A stretch of 64,000 nucleotides of DNA from positions 12,018,034 to 12,082,033 of the forward strand of contig BROE01000010.1 in assembly GCA_036571765.1 (NCBI GenBank), given 5' to 3'. This stretch comes from Plecoglossus altivelis. Taxonomy: Eukaryota > Chordata > Actinopteri > Osmeriformes > Plecoglossidae. The notes under the pieces were generated by a model. It saw nothing but the letters and a program-made list of their open reading frames with translations, was not told where the DNA came from and ran no database searches. Below, one piece after another: positions 47,009-63,600 of this stretch (its first letter is position 1; every line of letters starts with the position of its first letter). The translations under genes were made by a program, and so were the position numbers.

Positions 47009-47591
47009 ATAACCTTATCATAGAGGTGCATCTGCGAGGTGAAGTACGGCTCAAACGCCTTGACCCTCTCCACAAAGGGTGAACTGGCCACATACCCTGC
47101 ACACAGTGGACACACAGTAGAGACATGGTAACGACAGAATAAGCACAGTAGATATTCAGAAGTAGACGGACCACTTATGCGTAGCTTGAACAGACTGAGG
47201 AGACCGAACCTTCCTTGAAGTAGAGGGCCCAGCCTGGGTATGGAGACTGGTTAGACACAGTCTGGGAGACCACTAAAGCTTGGGATGGGCCTAGACAGGT
47301 AAGGGGGGAGGGTTATGGTAATGATAGAGGCAGTGGTGGTAAGAGGGGGTGGGGGGGAGATGCACATTTCAGTTGACCCTTACCTCTTTGAGCACTGAAG
47401 GGACGAGATTTTCCTCCTCCCCCTCCTCTCCATGGTCTTCCCCTCCAACCCCCTCCTCTCCATCCTCCTCCTCCTCTCCCATCTCTCCATCCTCCACCTC
47501 CTCTGCCCTCCCTCCCTCCTCCTCCTCTCCCCTCCCTCCATCCTCTCCCTCCTCTTGCCCCCCTCCCCGAGCCGCGGTGCTCTGCACTCAT
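41700..47591 (-). CDS. mcm8: MCM8 helicase
   Basis: MCM-family AAA+ ATPase that works with MCM9 in homologous recombination, crosslink repair and germ-line development. Eighteen exons, 5' to 3': 47591-47384, 47290-47210, 47096-47014, 46858-46709, 46633-46533, 46414-46216, 46121-46036, 45845-45697, 45555-45372, 45051-45021, 44840-44700, 44480-44339, 44172-43977, 43166-42956, 42873-42664, 42537-42461, 42370-42181, 41792-41700. Total 2532 nt, 843 aa (human 840), phases all consistent. Seen: an Arg/Gly/Trp-rich N-terminus (about 60 residues), a zinc-binding cysteine set split over two exons (CTCLAFTCNSC then CVQSDC), Walker A GDPGLGKS (Lys near 466), Walker B CIDEFDK (near 523-528), arginine finger LSRFD (near 592), and a C-terminal winged-helix ending KLYQLQTI. 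The start is the first ATG; upstream in-frame codons lack one. It is divergent from napb. Confidence 0.96.
41826..41900. repeat. CG/CA-rich microsatellite in mcm8 intron
   Basis: CGCACGCACGCGCG grading into (CA)17. Confidence 0.95.
42051..42181. repeat. Tandem copies of an mcm8 exon end plus splice donor
   Basis: TACCTCTATG (sense CATAGAG|GTA) occurs at 42051, 42092, 42135 and, as the real exon boundary, 42178. Spacing is 41-43 bp, joined by CA-rich DNA and CTAGTGTGT. Confidence 0.9.
43498..43975. repeat. GTGTGT-CCTGAG minisatellite beside an mcm8 donor
   Basis: About 480 bases of GTGTGTGTGCCTGAGGTGT-type units, ending exactly at the 5' splice site of exon 44172-43977. The sense strand reads GTACACACACACACCTCAGAC. 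Confidence 0.95.
45161..45396. repeat. Triplicated mcm8 exon end plus donor with TA/TG repeats
   Basis: The segment CTGCACTATGAGCCTCAGC is found near 45167, 45286 and 45371. The last is the true end of exon 45555-45372. A (TA)n stretch (about 45208-45264) and TG runs lie between copies. Confidence 0.9.
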
Positions 47592-48382
47592 CCTATTGCT
47601 CACTTAAAAAAAAGAAACACATTGGTTATCTTATAGTTCAAATCAAATGTTTGTAATATTCGTAGTTGTGTTTGCTGACAACTAGTTCACGACATTGACG
47701 TAAACCGGCGACTAATACTCGCAATACAGTTGTAGCTAGAAGTAAACAGAGCCAATTCCTTAAGCTGGCTAGCCTCGCTAAATTGATGTTATGCCTAACC
47801 CTTATGAATTGTCCACAGTGTCAGCCTATGTGAATACGCGTTTCAGATAGCTAGCTACCTTGTTGTAATTTAAGATGCGCACAGTTCCTCTTGATAACGA
47901 TCAAAATCAGATATCCAACGTAAACATGTCAGTTAGCAGTCAGTGTCATACTTCCCCCATTCAGGTTTAGCTTTGGCGCTTCGTGGTGCCTACGTCTTTT
48001 CCGTCCAATGACAGCTCTTTTTCGTAACTGACGTATAAACAGGAAACAGCGCTTTAATGGCAGGAGGCTTGATTCATAATTCGTTATTTTTCAACCAGGT
48101 GCTTCCTCTTCGTTCAACCAAGTGCTTCTACTTGTTGCGGTGTGCCTACAATTGTTTACTTTAAATGGTTGTTGTTTCCCCCCCCATGTTTTCTGTTCCG
48201 ATACTTCCCTTCTCCCAGCAGATGTCAGTGTTTACCCAGTTTTGCCTGCAGGGGTGTCGTGTGTGATTGTCAGTCAGCTCTCCGCAGCATCAGCACCACC
48301 AGCACCAGGCGCATCCCAGCAAGGTCTGCAGTCGATCTGTTTTCCTAGCTTCTCGAATCGACAACACATCGTCCCGATAGCG
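47592..48382. promoter_or_regulatory. Shared divergent promoter of mcm8 and napb
   Basis: 791 bp between the two start codons. Seen: TTTGGCGC (47972-47979), an exact match to the E2F consensus TTTSGCGC, suiting an S-phase gene such as mcm8. CCAAT at 48005-48009, TGACGT at 48029-48034 overlapping TATAAA at 48034-48039, suit a napb core promoter about 340 bases before its ATG. Assigning each element to a gene is inference. Confidence 0.55.
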
Positions 48383-51300
48383 ATGGACACCTCCGGTAAA
48401 GAGAAAGAGGCCATCCAGCTAATGGCGGAGGCTGACAAGAAGGTCAAGTCGTCCGGGTCGTTCCTCGGTGGCATGTTTGGGTAAGATGTTCATGTCATGC
48501 GTCGCAGGTTCATAAACCCAAACTGAGTTAGCTAGAGTAGCTAGCTCCCGATTCGACTGAAATAACGTGGGGGATGGGTGAAAAGCACAAACTGCACTTG
48601 ATGATCTGGCTAATTCTGGATAGCAACGATTTTTTTTGTAGGATTTCACAGTGCGTACAATTATTATTTGCACAGAAACTGGGAAATGTAGCCCACGGTG
48701 TGTTTGTCGCAGTATCCGAGTAGGCTACGCTTATTTAATTGCGCAGCCGAACGCTATGATGAATGACATGCTGAGGTGGCGATGCTATTAGCTATAAAAC
48801 AGTCATGTAGGCCTGCGCTGTGTTTGTCAGCTTTCGTCCTGTCGCGAACGGAACGTATTTAACAGTGTCCGGGGCCTAGCGAGTCTGGCGTGATATGTAC
48901 CCGGGCCTACGGTGCTATGGCGAGCCTAACATGATCACGGTGCTACCCAGCGGTGCTGTTGTGTGTTTCAGAGGGAATCATAAGGTGGAGGATGCGTGCG
49001 AGATGTATGCCAGAGCGGCCAACATGTTCAAGATGGCCAAGAACTGGAGTGGTATCCCACTATCTCTCTTTAACACATATCCCCTCATTCCCTTTCCCTA
49101 CACAAAGGTGTGGCGTGTGTGTGTGTGTTGATGATGGGATTGTTTGTTTGTGTGTTTCAGCTGCAGGGAACGCTTTCTGCCAGGCTGCAAGGCTGCACAT
49201 GCAGCTGCAGAATAAACTGGACTCTGCGACCAGCTTCGTAGATGCTGGCAACGCCTACAAAAAGGCCGATCCTCAGGGTGAGCATCGGACACACGCGCCC
49301 ACATGCACACACATACGCGTGGACAAACTTTGCTTCTGTACTTTCCTCAATTCCCTCTTGTTCTTTCATCTGTCTCTCTCTCTCTCCTCCCTTTCCCATC
49401 TCTCTATGCTGCTTCTCTCCTACCACCATAGAGGCAATCAACTGCCTAAACGCAGCCATTGATATCTACACTGACATGGTAAGATGGATCTTGTCGCTAG
49501 GGTGTATTCACATTGTGAATGTGAGGGGGTGTGTGTGTGTGTTGAGAGTGGGTGTGAGGTGCGTGTTTGTGTTGAGTGCAAGTGTGAGATGTCTGTATGT
49601 GTTGAGGGTGAATAAGAGGTCTGTGTGTGTTTTGAGAGTGGATGAGAGGTGTGTGTTTGTGTTGTGGCTGAATGAGAGGTGTGTGTGTGTGTGTGTGTTG
49701 AGGGTGATTGAGAGGTGTGTGTGTGTGTTGAGGGTGAATGAGAGGCGTGTGTGTGTGTGTGTGTTGAGGGTGATTGAGAGACGTGTGTGTTGATATGTTG
49801 GATGGTGTTTCACACCCAGCTTACTGTGTGCTCCAGGGCAGGTTCACCATCGCAGCAAAACACCACATCACCATCGCTGAAGTGTACGAGTCTGAGCTGG
49901 TAGATATAGAAAAGGTATAGACGCACACATGAACAAGGTCACACACACAGAAACACACACACGCAACTATACACAAGGTTAAACCCTCATTCTGTATACA
50001 CATGTAAAGGATGAAAGATGAACATGAGCAAACGAACCATAATATTAACCACACACACAACAGTCAAGTGTGGAAAGATATGTGACAGATGCACTTCCTG
50101 AATGAGTGTCATGAGACTGCTCGTCTTGCTGTGGTTGTCTAGGCAATCGCCCACTACGAGCAGGCTGCAGACTATTATAAGGGGGAGGAGTCTAACAGGT
50201 GAGTCACACATGCACCCAATCAAATCAAGCATGCTCTCTTCATGGCTCACTGTCTCTCCCACACGCTCTTGTTCTCCCTCTCTCCTCTCCCTCTTTCCTC
50301 TCTCTGTCTTTCTCGCTTTCTCTCTCTCTCTCTTTTTCCTCTCCCTGTTTCTCGAGACACCCTTTCATGCTCCCTCTCTCTCTCTCGTTTTGAGTTATCG
50401 GAGGCAAGTCAGTCTTGTCGATGTGTCTATCTGAGCCTTCTATGTCCTTCTCTCATCAGCTCGGCCAATAAGTGTCTGCTGAAGGTTGGCCACTACAGTG
50501 CCCAGCTGGAGCAGTATCAAAAAGCCATTGAGATCTACGAACAGGTCTGTGCCTCTCTGCGTGTCCATCTATAATGATGTGACGACGTGGTGGTGTAACA
50601 CAACAATGTGTGTGTGTGTGTGTGTGTGTGTGTGAGTTAGGTTGCCACTAATACCATGGATAACCCACTGTTGAAATACAATGCGAAGGAGTACTTCTTC
50701 AAAGCTTCCCTGTGTCACTTCATCGTAGACGAGCTCAATGCTAAGGTACTGCTTCTACCGCACAGCACGAGGATAGCCACTGCTATCTGTACTCACATGT
50801 GTGTTTAAAGGCAGGGTAGGCAATGTTGTTAACAAGTGCTTTTTGTCACATTTGCTGAAAGTAACTGACATAACGTCCTGATAGAAACCAATATATGTGA
50901 TGGTTTGACGGTGATAGGACATCATTCCGAAGTCTGTGGGTGTTGCAATACTGTACTAATCACATCCAATCATGAACCCGATTAAAGGGGTACCCTGACT
51001 ATTGATTGGATGGACTATCTGTTTGTCTACCATCCCTACCTGTCCGTACTCTCCCCCTCCACTCCGAGCCTGTTAATGTCGTTTTGTGGGAGTGGCTTTG
51101 ATGGATGGAGGTGGGATATTTAGATTTGAATCGTGTCAAAAAGAAGCTAAAATAACTAGCTTCACGCATATTGCCTTCCCTTCCTGTAAGTATCGCATGT
51201 GGATGTGTGTGTATTCCAGCTGGCCATAGAGAAGTATGAGGAGATGTTTCCTGCGTTTGCGGACTCCAGAGAGTGCAAGCTGTTGAAGGTAAACGGCGCC

Positions 51301-51604
51301 TTCATGCACACTTTTGACCAAGATGCCATCGCCCTGACAGTGTTGATTGGTCGATATTGCCCTTCTCTCTGACACTCCTACAATAACCCCCCTCTTACCC
51401 TCACCCCCCACCCCTTCCGCTCCCACCCATGTCCCCGCATCCCCCCTGCAGAAACTTCTGGATGCTCACGAGGAGCAGAACTGCGAGGCGTACACGGAGG
51501 CTGTAAAGGAGTTTGACTCGGTTTCTCGCCTGGACCAATGGCTGACCACCATGCTGCTGCGCATCAAGAAGACCATTCAGGGAGATGCCGGGGACCTCAA
51601 GTAG
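48383..51604 (+). CDS. napb: Beta-SNAP (NSF attachment protein beta)
   Basis: Adaptor that recruits the NSF ATPase to assembled SNARE complexes so they are taken apart after membrane fusion. Ten exons: 48383-48480, 48972-49051, 49161-49277, 49432-49478, 49837-49914, 50143-50198, 50460-50544, 50641-50745, 51220-51288, 51452-51604. Total 888 nt, 295 aa, normal for the family. All-helical TPR-like repeats throughout; recognisable blocks are ARAANMFKMAKNW, AGNAFCQAARLH, DAGNAYKKADPQ, AKHHITIAEVYESELVDIEK, YYKGEESNSSANKCLLKV and the NSF-stimulating C-terminus LDQWLTTMLLRIKKTIQGD. The residues NCLNAAIDIYTDM and HFIVDELNAK match NAPB rather than NAPA. A poly(A) signal AATAAA is at 52823-52828, giving a 1.2 kb 3' UTR. 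Confidence 0.96.
49520..49795. repeat. GTGTTGAG-(N)-GAGAGGT minisatellite in napb intron 4
   Basis: About ten copies of a 20-36 bp unit like GTGTGTGTTGAGGGTGAATG plus AGAGGT, starting some 40 bases after the 5' splice site. Confidence 0.9.
50800..51170. repeat. Possible dispersed repeat in napb intron 8
   Basis: Sequence beginning TAAAGGCAGGGTAGGCAATG looks like the start of a non-autonomous repeat seen in many fish genomes. I cannot define ends or a family, so this is pattern recognition only. Confidence 0.25.
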
Positions 51605-53034
51605 GGAGGGAGAGAGAGAAAGAGAGAGAGAGAGAGCGAGAGATTAAGGGAGGAGTCCTGAGGGGGAAGGGGAGTGAGTTAGAGCAGGGGGTGGGGTAAA
51701 GTTTGTGTGTCGTCGTCAGTGTAAATATACTGTTAACTTCTAACTCTTTGCATGTAACAATCACAACCTTTCCCAGACCCTCCCTGGAACATTTGCCCAT
51801 CTTTCCTACATCTTTCCTACAACCTTCCTACATCCTTCCTACAACCTTCCTACATCTTTCCTACATCTTTCCTACAACCTTCCTACATCTTTCCTACATC
51901 TTTCCTACAACCTTCTCGTAATATTTCTGCATCTTCTTAAAATCCTTCCCACAATCTCTCCACCGTCTTTCCGATGACACTTTTTGGTTCTTGTTTCAAA
52001 GTATAAGTGTTGGGCTGTACAGATTGAGCGTGTGTGTGTCTGTGTGAGCGTCTGTGTGTGTGCGTGCCTGCGTGTATGAGTGAAACAGAGAGGAAATGAA
52101 AGGTGTGTGTGTTGTTGTAGTATTATAATAGTATAACGTTATGAGATATATAAATATATATAGGACTATGTTAAGGTCCAGTGTTAAACTTGTGTCAACT
52201 GAATGGTTCTTGTCCATCTTGTAATGTGTGATTACTGTGAAGCCACTAGGGTGCTCTTACATACAGTTGGAGGCTGGGGTGCAACTGACACATCATTTCT
52301 ATAGCATCCTAATATGCATATATATAATTATTGACATGCATACATAGGCCTGCATTATATAGGATCACCTCATTATACATAAGCATTATTACAGTCAAAT
52401 GATACATGTTATGTCAAGAAGATATAGCAAGATATAGAAGATCAATATGTCTGATCTTTTCTGAAAGATCAGGGTGTAAGTACACTGTTAAGGCTGCAGG
52501 AGGGGTTTCTGATGGTATGGAGAAAAAGGGCAATATTATATTTAATTAGGTCGCTAGCTAAATACGGGGCTGAGTCTAACTTATTATTAAGTATATAGTA
52601 CTTGGCCACGTTTAACTTCCTCCAAGCCTCCAGGTCGCTTGGCGACTACCCTAGTGGCCGACTGCTGTCTATGTGCTGTGCTGTCTGTGCATGTTGTCAT
52701 GGTGACATATGTGGTGTTGTAAAACAGCGAGGGTCCATCCCCAACCCTCGGACCCGGAGTTGTAGAGTCATCCTGGTATCACACGTTTGTATGGTGTATC
52801 ATGTGCTGAAACGATGTACATTAATAAAATATCTTCACACTTGACTGTTAGATTGTTTGGAGAAGTCTTTTTGGTGAAAATCTAATATTCTGTCACAAGC
52901 TATAGGGTGTTTGTCTTTAGAATGGTCAGGTGGCGTTTTTGGCATTATTTAATGAACGCAACGTTCGCTGGCATCGTTTCTAACGCGGTGTGGCAGTTGG
53001 GCTTCAATTGACTTCGCGAGCTACCGTGAAAATT
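51605..53034. other. napb 3' UTR and trib3-like promoter
   Basis: The napb 3' UTR runs to the poly(A) signal at 52823-52828. It holds a GA tract (51608-51645) and a minisatellite (51807-51915). Only about 200 bases separate that signal from the next gene's ATG at 53035, so its promoter is very short. A weak AT-rich TATTTAAT stands at about 52944-52951. Confidence 0.55.
51807..51915. repeat. CCTACAtCTTT minisatellite in napb 3' UTR
   Basis: Alternating CTTTCCTACAT and CTTCCTACAAC units of about 11-12 bases, roughly nine copies. Confidence 0.9.
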
Positions 53035-54124
53035 ATGGAGGACTGTGCGAAATTCAATACTTACCTCCCGATACGAGTGGGGAAGTATTTGTTGAAGAAG
53101 AAATTGGATGACGGAATTTTTAAAGCAGTAGATGCGCACAGCGGACACGACGTTGTTTGCAAGGTAGCCAATGATTGTATGGTTTTAGTAGCACGAAATC
53201 TGCTTGAATGAGTCTGATCAGCGCCTTATATTCCAGGTACTAGATTATACGCGCTACCGGCAGGCCCTGAGCGCGTACTCTCAACTCCCCGCTCACCCAA
53301 ACATAAACAAGGTGCTGGATGTGATTCTCGGAGAAGCGTGTTGCTTCGTCTTCTTCCCACGGAGTTTTGGGAACTTGCATGCGCTCTTGCGCACGTGTCG
53401 CAGGCTTCACGAGGACACCGCAAGGTTACTGTTCCGCCAGCTTGTGTCCGCGGTGGCGCATTGTCATAATCACGGGCTCGTATTAAGGGACATCAGGTTA
53501 AAAAAGTTTGTATTCAAGAACAAAGAGAGGTGTGTTTATGTGTGAATTGATTGTCGAAGCTCTCATTGTCTTTATTCTGACCGTATTCATTCGCCCTTTA
53601 TGTTCATTCATAGGATGTGCTTGACTGTTTTTGTGCATTTGTGTGTGTGTGTGTGTGTGCGCGCGTGCGTGTGTGCGTGTACTTGGGTCAGGACTGTGCT
53701 GATGTTGGAGAGTGTGGAGGATGCAGTCCTCAAGCAGGGAGTAGACTACCCCCTTTGGACACACCCTTCCCCCTATACCAGTCCAGAGATGCTGCAGGAC
53801 ACGGAGGAAGCTGCGGGGGGAGTGTCTGGAGCTGATAGGGGAGTGTCTGGGCCCATGTTAACCAAAACCAGGTCTGCTGATGTGTGGGCCCTGGGGGTAA
53901 TGCTCCATGCCATGCTGTTGGGGCGCTACCCAGAGAGGACAGGGCTTACCGGAGGGGGCGTGGTTTCCCCTCATGCCCGGTGTATGATTCGCTCAGCTTT
54001 ACATTCGAACCCTGCCTTGCGTCTCTCCGCCTCCGAGTTACTGACCCACCCCTGGCTCAGCTTTCAGATGCTCCCCAACGCGCACACGAGCAGTCACACG
54101 CGCGACCAAACTGTGCCTACCTGA
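53035..54124 (+). CDS. trib3: Tribbles pseudokinase, trib3-like, short form
   Basis: Scaffold pseudokinase; family members bring substrates to the COP1 E3 ligase and bind MEK and AKT in stress signalling. Three exons: 53035-53163, 53237-53529, 53692-54124; 855 nt, 284 aa (human TRIB3 358). Seen: lysine of the beta-3 strand in DVVCK (43), HCHNHGLVLRDIRLKKFVF in place of a normal HRD loop, LESVED where a kinase has DFG, the SADVWALGVMLHAML helix, and HPWL (260-263). The protein ends DQTVPT, resembling the COP1-binding DQxVP[DE]. The segment between GRYP and SPHARC is about 12 residues shorter than in human TRIB3. Position after napb in a 20p-like block supports trib3, but assignment within the tribbles family rests on limited similarity. 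AATAAA is at 54254-54259. Confidence 0.85.
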
Positions 54125-55037
54125 CACATGCTGGAATACGCACGAAATATTACGCACGTACAGCTAGGGTGTCCCCACCTGACACACTGTGCTTACATAC
54201 ACACATCCAGTCTTCTGTAACGCTGCTGACTGCAGTTATGTTGAGGCAATTCAAATAAAGTGTATTTTATAGATTTCTGTAGTATTTTCTCCAAAATATG
54301 TCTACCATGCGTGGGGGTCCTGGGTAGAAACTAAACTCTGAACTCTAAACTGAAGTCTGTTGTACTTGGGCAGCATAACATTAGCAGCCATTTCTGTCAA
54401 ACAACAAGTTCTGGAAAGAGCGTCCGCTTTTCGGTGACACCCATCCACATGCTGAATAGACATGTGCAGGAAGGATTGGCCTTCATTTATGAAGGAATTA
54501 AGATTTACAGCCTGCAGGTTCACCTGTCTACTAGGAAATAATAGAGGGGAGCGAACACATTTCTAATGTACCTGTACTGTATTTTACATCTGCAAATGGT
54601 AAATATAAAAGCTTGAATTGGAAACTAAGGTCTTCAAGCTTCTGTTCTGGTGTCCTATCCCATGAATCAGTCTGCAGCAAATGCAATAAAGGACTTATTT
54701 GGGAAACTGGATGGGGGGCAGAGAATATGTGTTTGTTTTATTTTATGATTTTTCAAATGTAATTATGAATGAAATGTCTTTATTGGATTCACACCGGCCT
54801 CAGACTCCCCGACAGTAGGTGGCGTTAATAATATTGCATTGTTGGTTGTAATCTACCCTATAAGGAAAAGAAGAAGAAACGCTAACACGGAAATTTGAAG
54901 CGTTTCCTGTTGTGTTAACACGCTCGGCTTTGTAGCTTGCCTGTTTTGACTATCAGGCCAACTTACATTATACGTAGCCGCAACTATATTTTAACAATAT
55001 AAATTATTTGTTAAATTACTAACACAAATAGGCAAAG
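54125..55037. promoter_or_regulatory. trib3-like 3' end and cdc5l promoter region
   Basis: After the poly(A) signal at 54254-54259 there is about 780 bp before the cdc5l ATG. No TATA box is evident. A probable repeat-derived fragment lies at about 54810-54885. Confidence 0.45.
54810..54885 (+). mobile_element. Probable repeat fragment upstream of cdc5l
   Basis: GACAGTAGGTGGCGTTAATA, then TTGTTGGTTGTAATCTACC and AAGAAGAAGAAAC, resembles the 3' part of a dispersed fish repeat with GTAGGTGGCG and a tail of AAGAAG units. No full element or target duplication is visible. Confidence 0.35.
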
Positions 55038-60253
<5,216 letters not shown>

Positions 60254-60630
60254 CCCTCCCTCTCTCACATACACACACACACACACACACCGTACACGCG
60301 CCTGAAAATGTCCATTTGGAGCTGAGAAGCTTCACCTCTGTGTGCTGATGTCATAGTGATGTCGTAGCCCGGTGTTCTGAGCATGCCCAGTAGTGTCCTG
60401 TTCCTGCTCTTTATTTTAACTGTCTTTAAAGATAAATCAAATAAATGTTTCTTTTGAGGGCTGTGTGAGTGTCATTTCCGTATAGGTCAAAAAGATATCG
60501 CAGTAAAGTAAAACTGAATGATCATTTTATTCCAAAGTATAAGGTGAAATATTAACATTTCTAGACACAAAAAAACAAAACAACTGGTCTGGCTGCTTAT
60601 TGTTCCTCCTCAGTCATGTGACTCCATCAC
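60254..60630. other. cdc5l / supt3h convergent 3' ends
   Basis: cdc5l AATAAA at 60440-60445 (plus) and supt3h AATAAA on the minus strand (plus TTTATT 60526-60531) are about 85 bases apart and point towards each other, so the two mRNAs either overlap or nearly touch. Confidence 0.75.
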
Positions 60631-63600
60631 TCAGCAGGCCAGGAAAGCCATGCCACTACGCCTGTAGGAGCTCTGAGGAAGGAGAGGGTGGAGGAGAGAA
60701 TGGGCAATATGGCAGACAGGAGAAAGGAGAGAATAGGAGAGAACAAGTCAAGCAACTGATGTATGTGGGATGTTTTTACCGTGTGCGTGTAACTGTAGCG
60801 TCTAATGGCTTCTCGGATGTGACAGGGCTGGATTGCTCCACTGGCGGGCTCAGCGCTCACTGCTGAGTTCTGCAACACATACGTATGCACATGAACAACA
60901 TGTGACTATGGGCAGGCTGTCTCAGAGCGTTAGACTGCAACCCCCCCAGGTACCTTCTTGCGTTTCCTCTGTCGACTCCTGCTGCTCTCCCCGTTCCCCT
61001 GGGGGAGGGGCTTCGAAGAGTGGGAGGAGCTCGGGGTGGATGGGGGCGTGTTTTCCGGAGAATCTGGATCTTTTTTTACCTGGAGAGAGAGAGTATCACT
61101 GCTTGTGTGTGTTACCTCTGTGCTGCTGTGGATTGTGTGTAAGTGTGTGTGTGTGTTACCTCTGTGTTGCTGTGGATTGTGTGTAAGTGTGTGTGTGTGT
61201 GTGTGTTACCTCTGTGTTGCTGTGGATTGTGTGTAAGTGTGTGTGTTACCTCTGTGTTGCTGTGGTAGTGGATATAGTTGGCAGATATGACGTGGCTAAA
61301 AGGGCCGGTCTTGGGACTCATGTCTTGTTTTACCAGCAGAGACAGATCTACAATCTGCACGCACGCACACACACACAATGAATCCTTCAGCTTATTTAAA
61401 AAGGAAGCCTTGATTTAAAAATGTACATGTGAGGTTATGTCAGGTACTGTGCACGGAGAAGTGTCTGCTCACTACACTCTGGCTCCTCCCACCACAGATG
61501 ATTCTAGAGCTCTGGGGAAGCCTTTACCTGAGCAACCGTCTCATAGGCCAGATAGGACAGGATCTCCATGGCAACAGCATTGGGTTTCACCTCCAAGCTG
61601 CTACAGTCCAGCCAATCACGGAACTTGGAGGCCTTCTTAGCTACACGCGCACACACACACAAAGGATAGTACAGGATCATCTACCATGGCAGGGGAGGAG
61701 CCGTGAGCAGGAGAGAGGGATCAGAGGAGGGGAGGAAAGGAGAGATGGATTAGAGGAGTGGGGAGGTAGAAGGTTGAATGGATCCTTACCAAAGCTGAGC
61801 TGGCGGCTCTCACAGAACTCAGAGTATTGAGTAGGGTCCATATTCCTCGAGTGTCTCTCCAGCCTCTACACGCACGGACGCACACACGCACGCACACACG
61901 CGCACACACACACAAAAAATAAGAAAACAAACAATATTTGTACATGTTACCAAGGTCAGGTTATGATCATAGTGAGATTATGGCTGGCGACAGTTATAGT
62001 ACATTATTGTAGTACATTAAGACACGACCCCGCTGACCTCCAAGCGCTCCTGCTTGATCTCGTCCATAGTGTTGGTGAGGGACAGGAACTCCCCAGTCTG
62101 GTCCACCCAGGACAGGAAGTCCACCATCAGACGTTGGCGTTTGTTGCCCCCGGCAACAGCAGACTTATCTTTGTGGGCGTGACCGAAAGAAACGGGGTGA
62201 GGTGAACGAAAGGAGAGTGAGCCGTGTAGAGAGGGTCACTGAGAATGCGAGAGAGGGGAAGAGAGAGGGATGAAAAGAGCGAGAGAGACAGAGAAATGCA
62301 GAGAGAGAGAGAGAGAGAGATCGGTTACCTGTCTCGAGTGGTTCCTCATCTTCGATGCTCTTCAGGACTTTAGACTTGTAGTCCCGGAACTGCATGTACC
62401 TCAGGAGTCTGGCCAGCTTCCTCTGGGGGGACAGAGAGGAGGCAGAAGAGGATGAATGGGCGGGGTCAGAAGAGATGATGCGCAATGACCAGGAAGCCGT
62501 CTTGTCCCAATCAGCTGTCACCTTGTCTTTCCTCATGACAAACAGGATGTCTTCAGCTGAGATGACCCTGGACCCCCGCAGTACTGCCCCCTCGCACGCC
62601 TGCTGCAGCTACACGCACGCACACGGATTAGCGGCTGATGCAGAAATGAGGAGCTGGGGCTCAGTGTGTGTGTATGTGTGTGGCTGTTACCAAGTTGATG
62701 AGCTGAGTGTGGACTATATCCTCCACCAGGGCAGCAGTCTCATGTAGAGGCCTGCGAGCATCTCCAAGAGCAAACCTGTAACACCAGCATGCACGCGCGC
62801 ACACACACACACGCACGCACACACTGAGCCCTCGTCTCTTTTTGCATAGAGGAACCACTTCCCCGACACACACACACACCTCCCCGTCTGCAACGATGGA
62901 GCCCACATCCTGAATCCCTGTTTCCCAGCCCTGCCTTAGACAGAGAGAGAGAGGCCATCTGTAACTGGAGAGAGAAAGATACAGAGAGAGAGAGGGAGGG
63001 AGGGGAGAGAGAGAGAGAAAGAAAGAAAACAGATAGAAAGAAAACAGAGAGGGACAAAATAGAGACAGACAGAGCGAGAGACAGGGAGGGAGTGAGAAAA
63101 CAGAGTAGAGCGAGAGAGGGAGAAAATAGAGACAGAGCAAGAGAGAGAGAGAGAGAATAGAAAGAGGAAGAGCAGAGCAAGAGAGGCGGAACAGCGAGAA
63201 GGAGAGCGAGTATAGAGGGACAGAATAGAGAGAGGGAGAGGGAGGGAGGGAGGGAGGGAGAGACCTAGGTAGCATGTGGGAGGTGTGTATGAGGGTTAGG
63301 GCTGGTTAAACATAGATGACACCTCATTCTCTCTTTGACCACACCGCCACAGCCAGACCATCAAGACCGCAGACAGACTCTTGCGACCACAGGTGGACCA
63401 CCGCACAGAGTGAGTACCCTCCAAAACCTTTTGATGCAAGTTTCGGAACTTCTGGTTCTACTGCTAACGCTTACTTTGTGACTGTGTATGTGTCGTCTGT
63501 ATGCTATCTACGCTAGGCCCATGGCGTCCAATAGTCTTTTCGCGAAAGGGAACCTAGGTCTTGGCTGGGGTGAGTAACACACTTTGCTTTGTTGCAACAC

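Noticed and set aside
47349..47636. Ser/Pro-rich plus-strand open frame over the mcm8 first exon
   Set aside because: Antisense of the Arg/Gly-rich mcm8 N-terminus.
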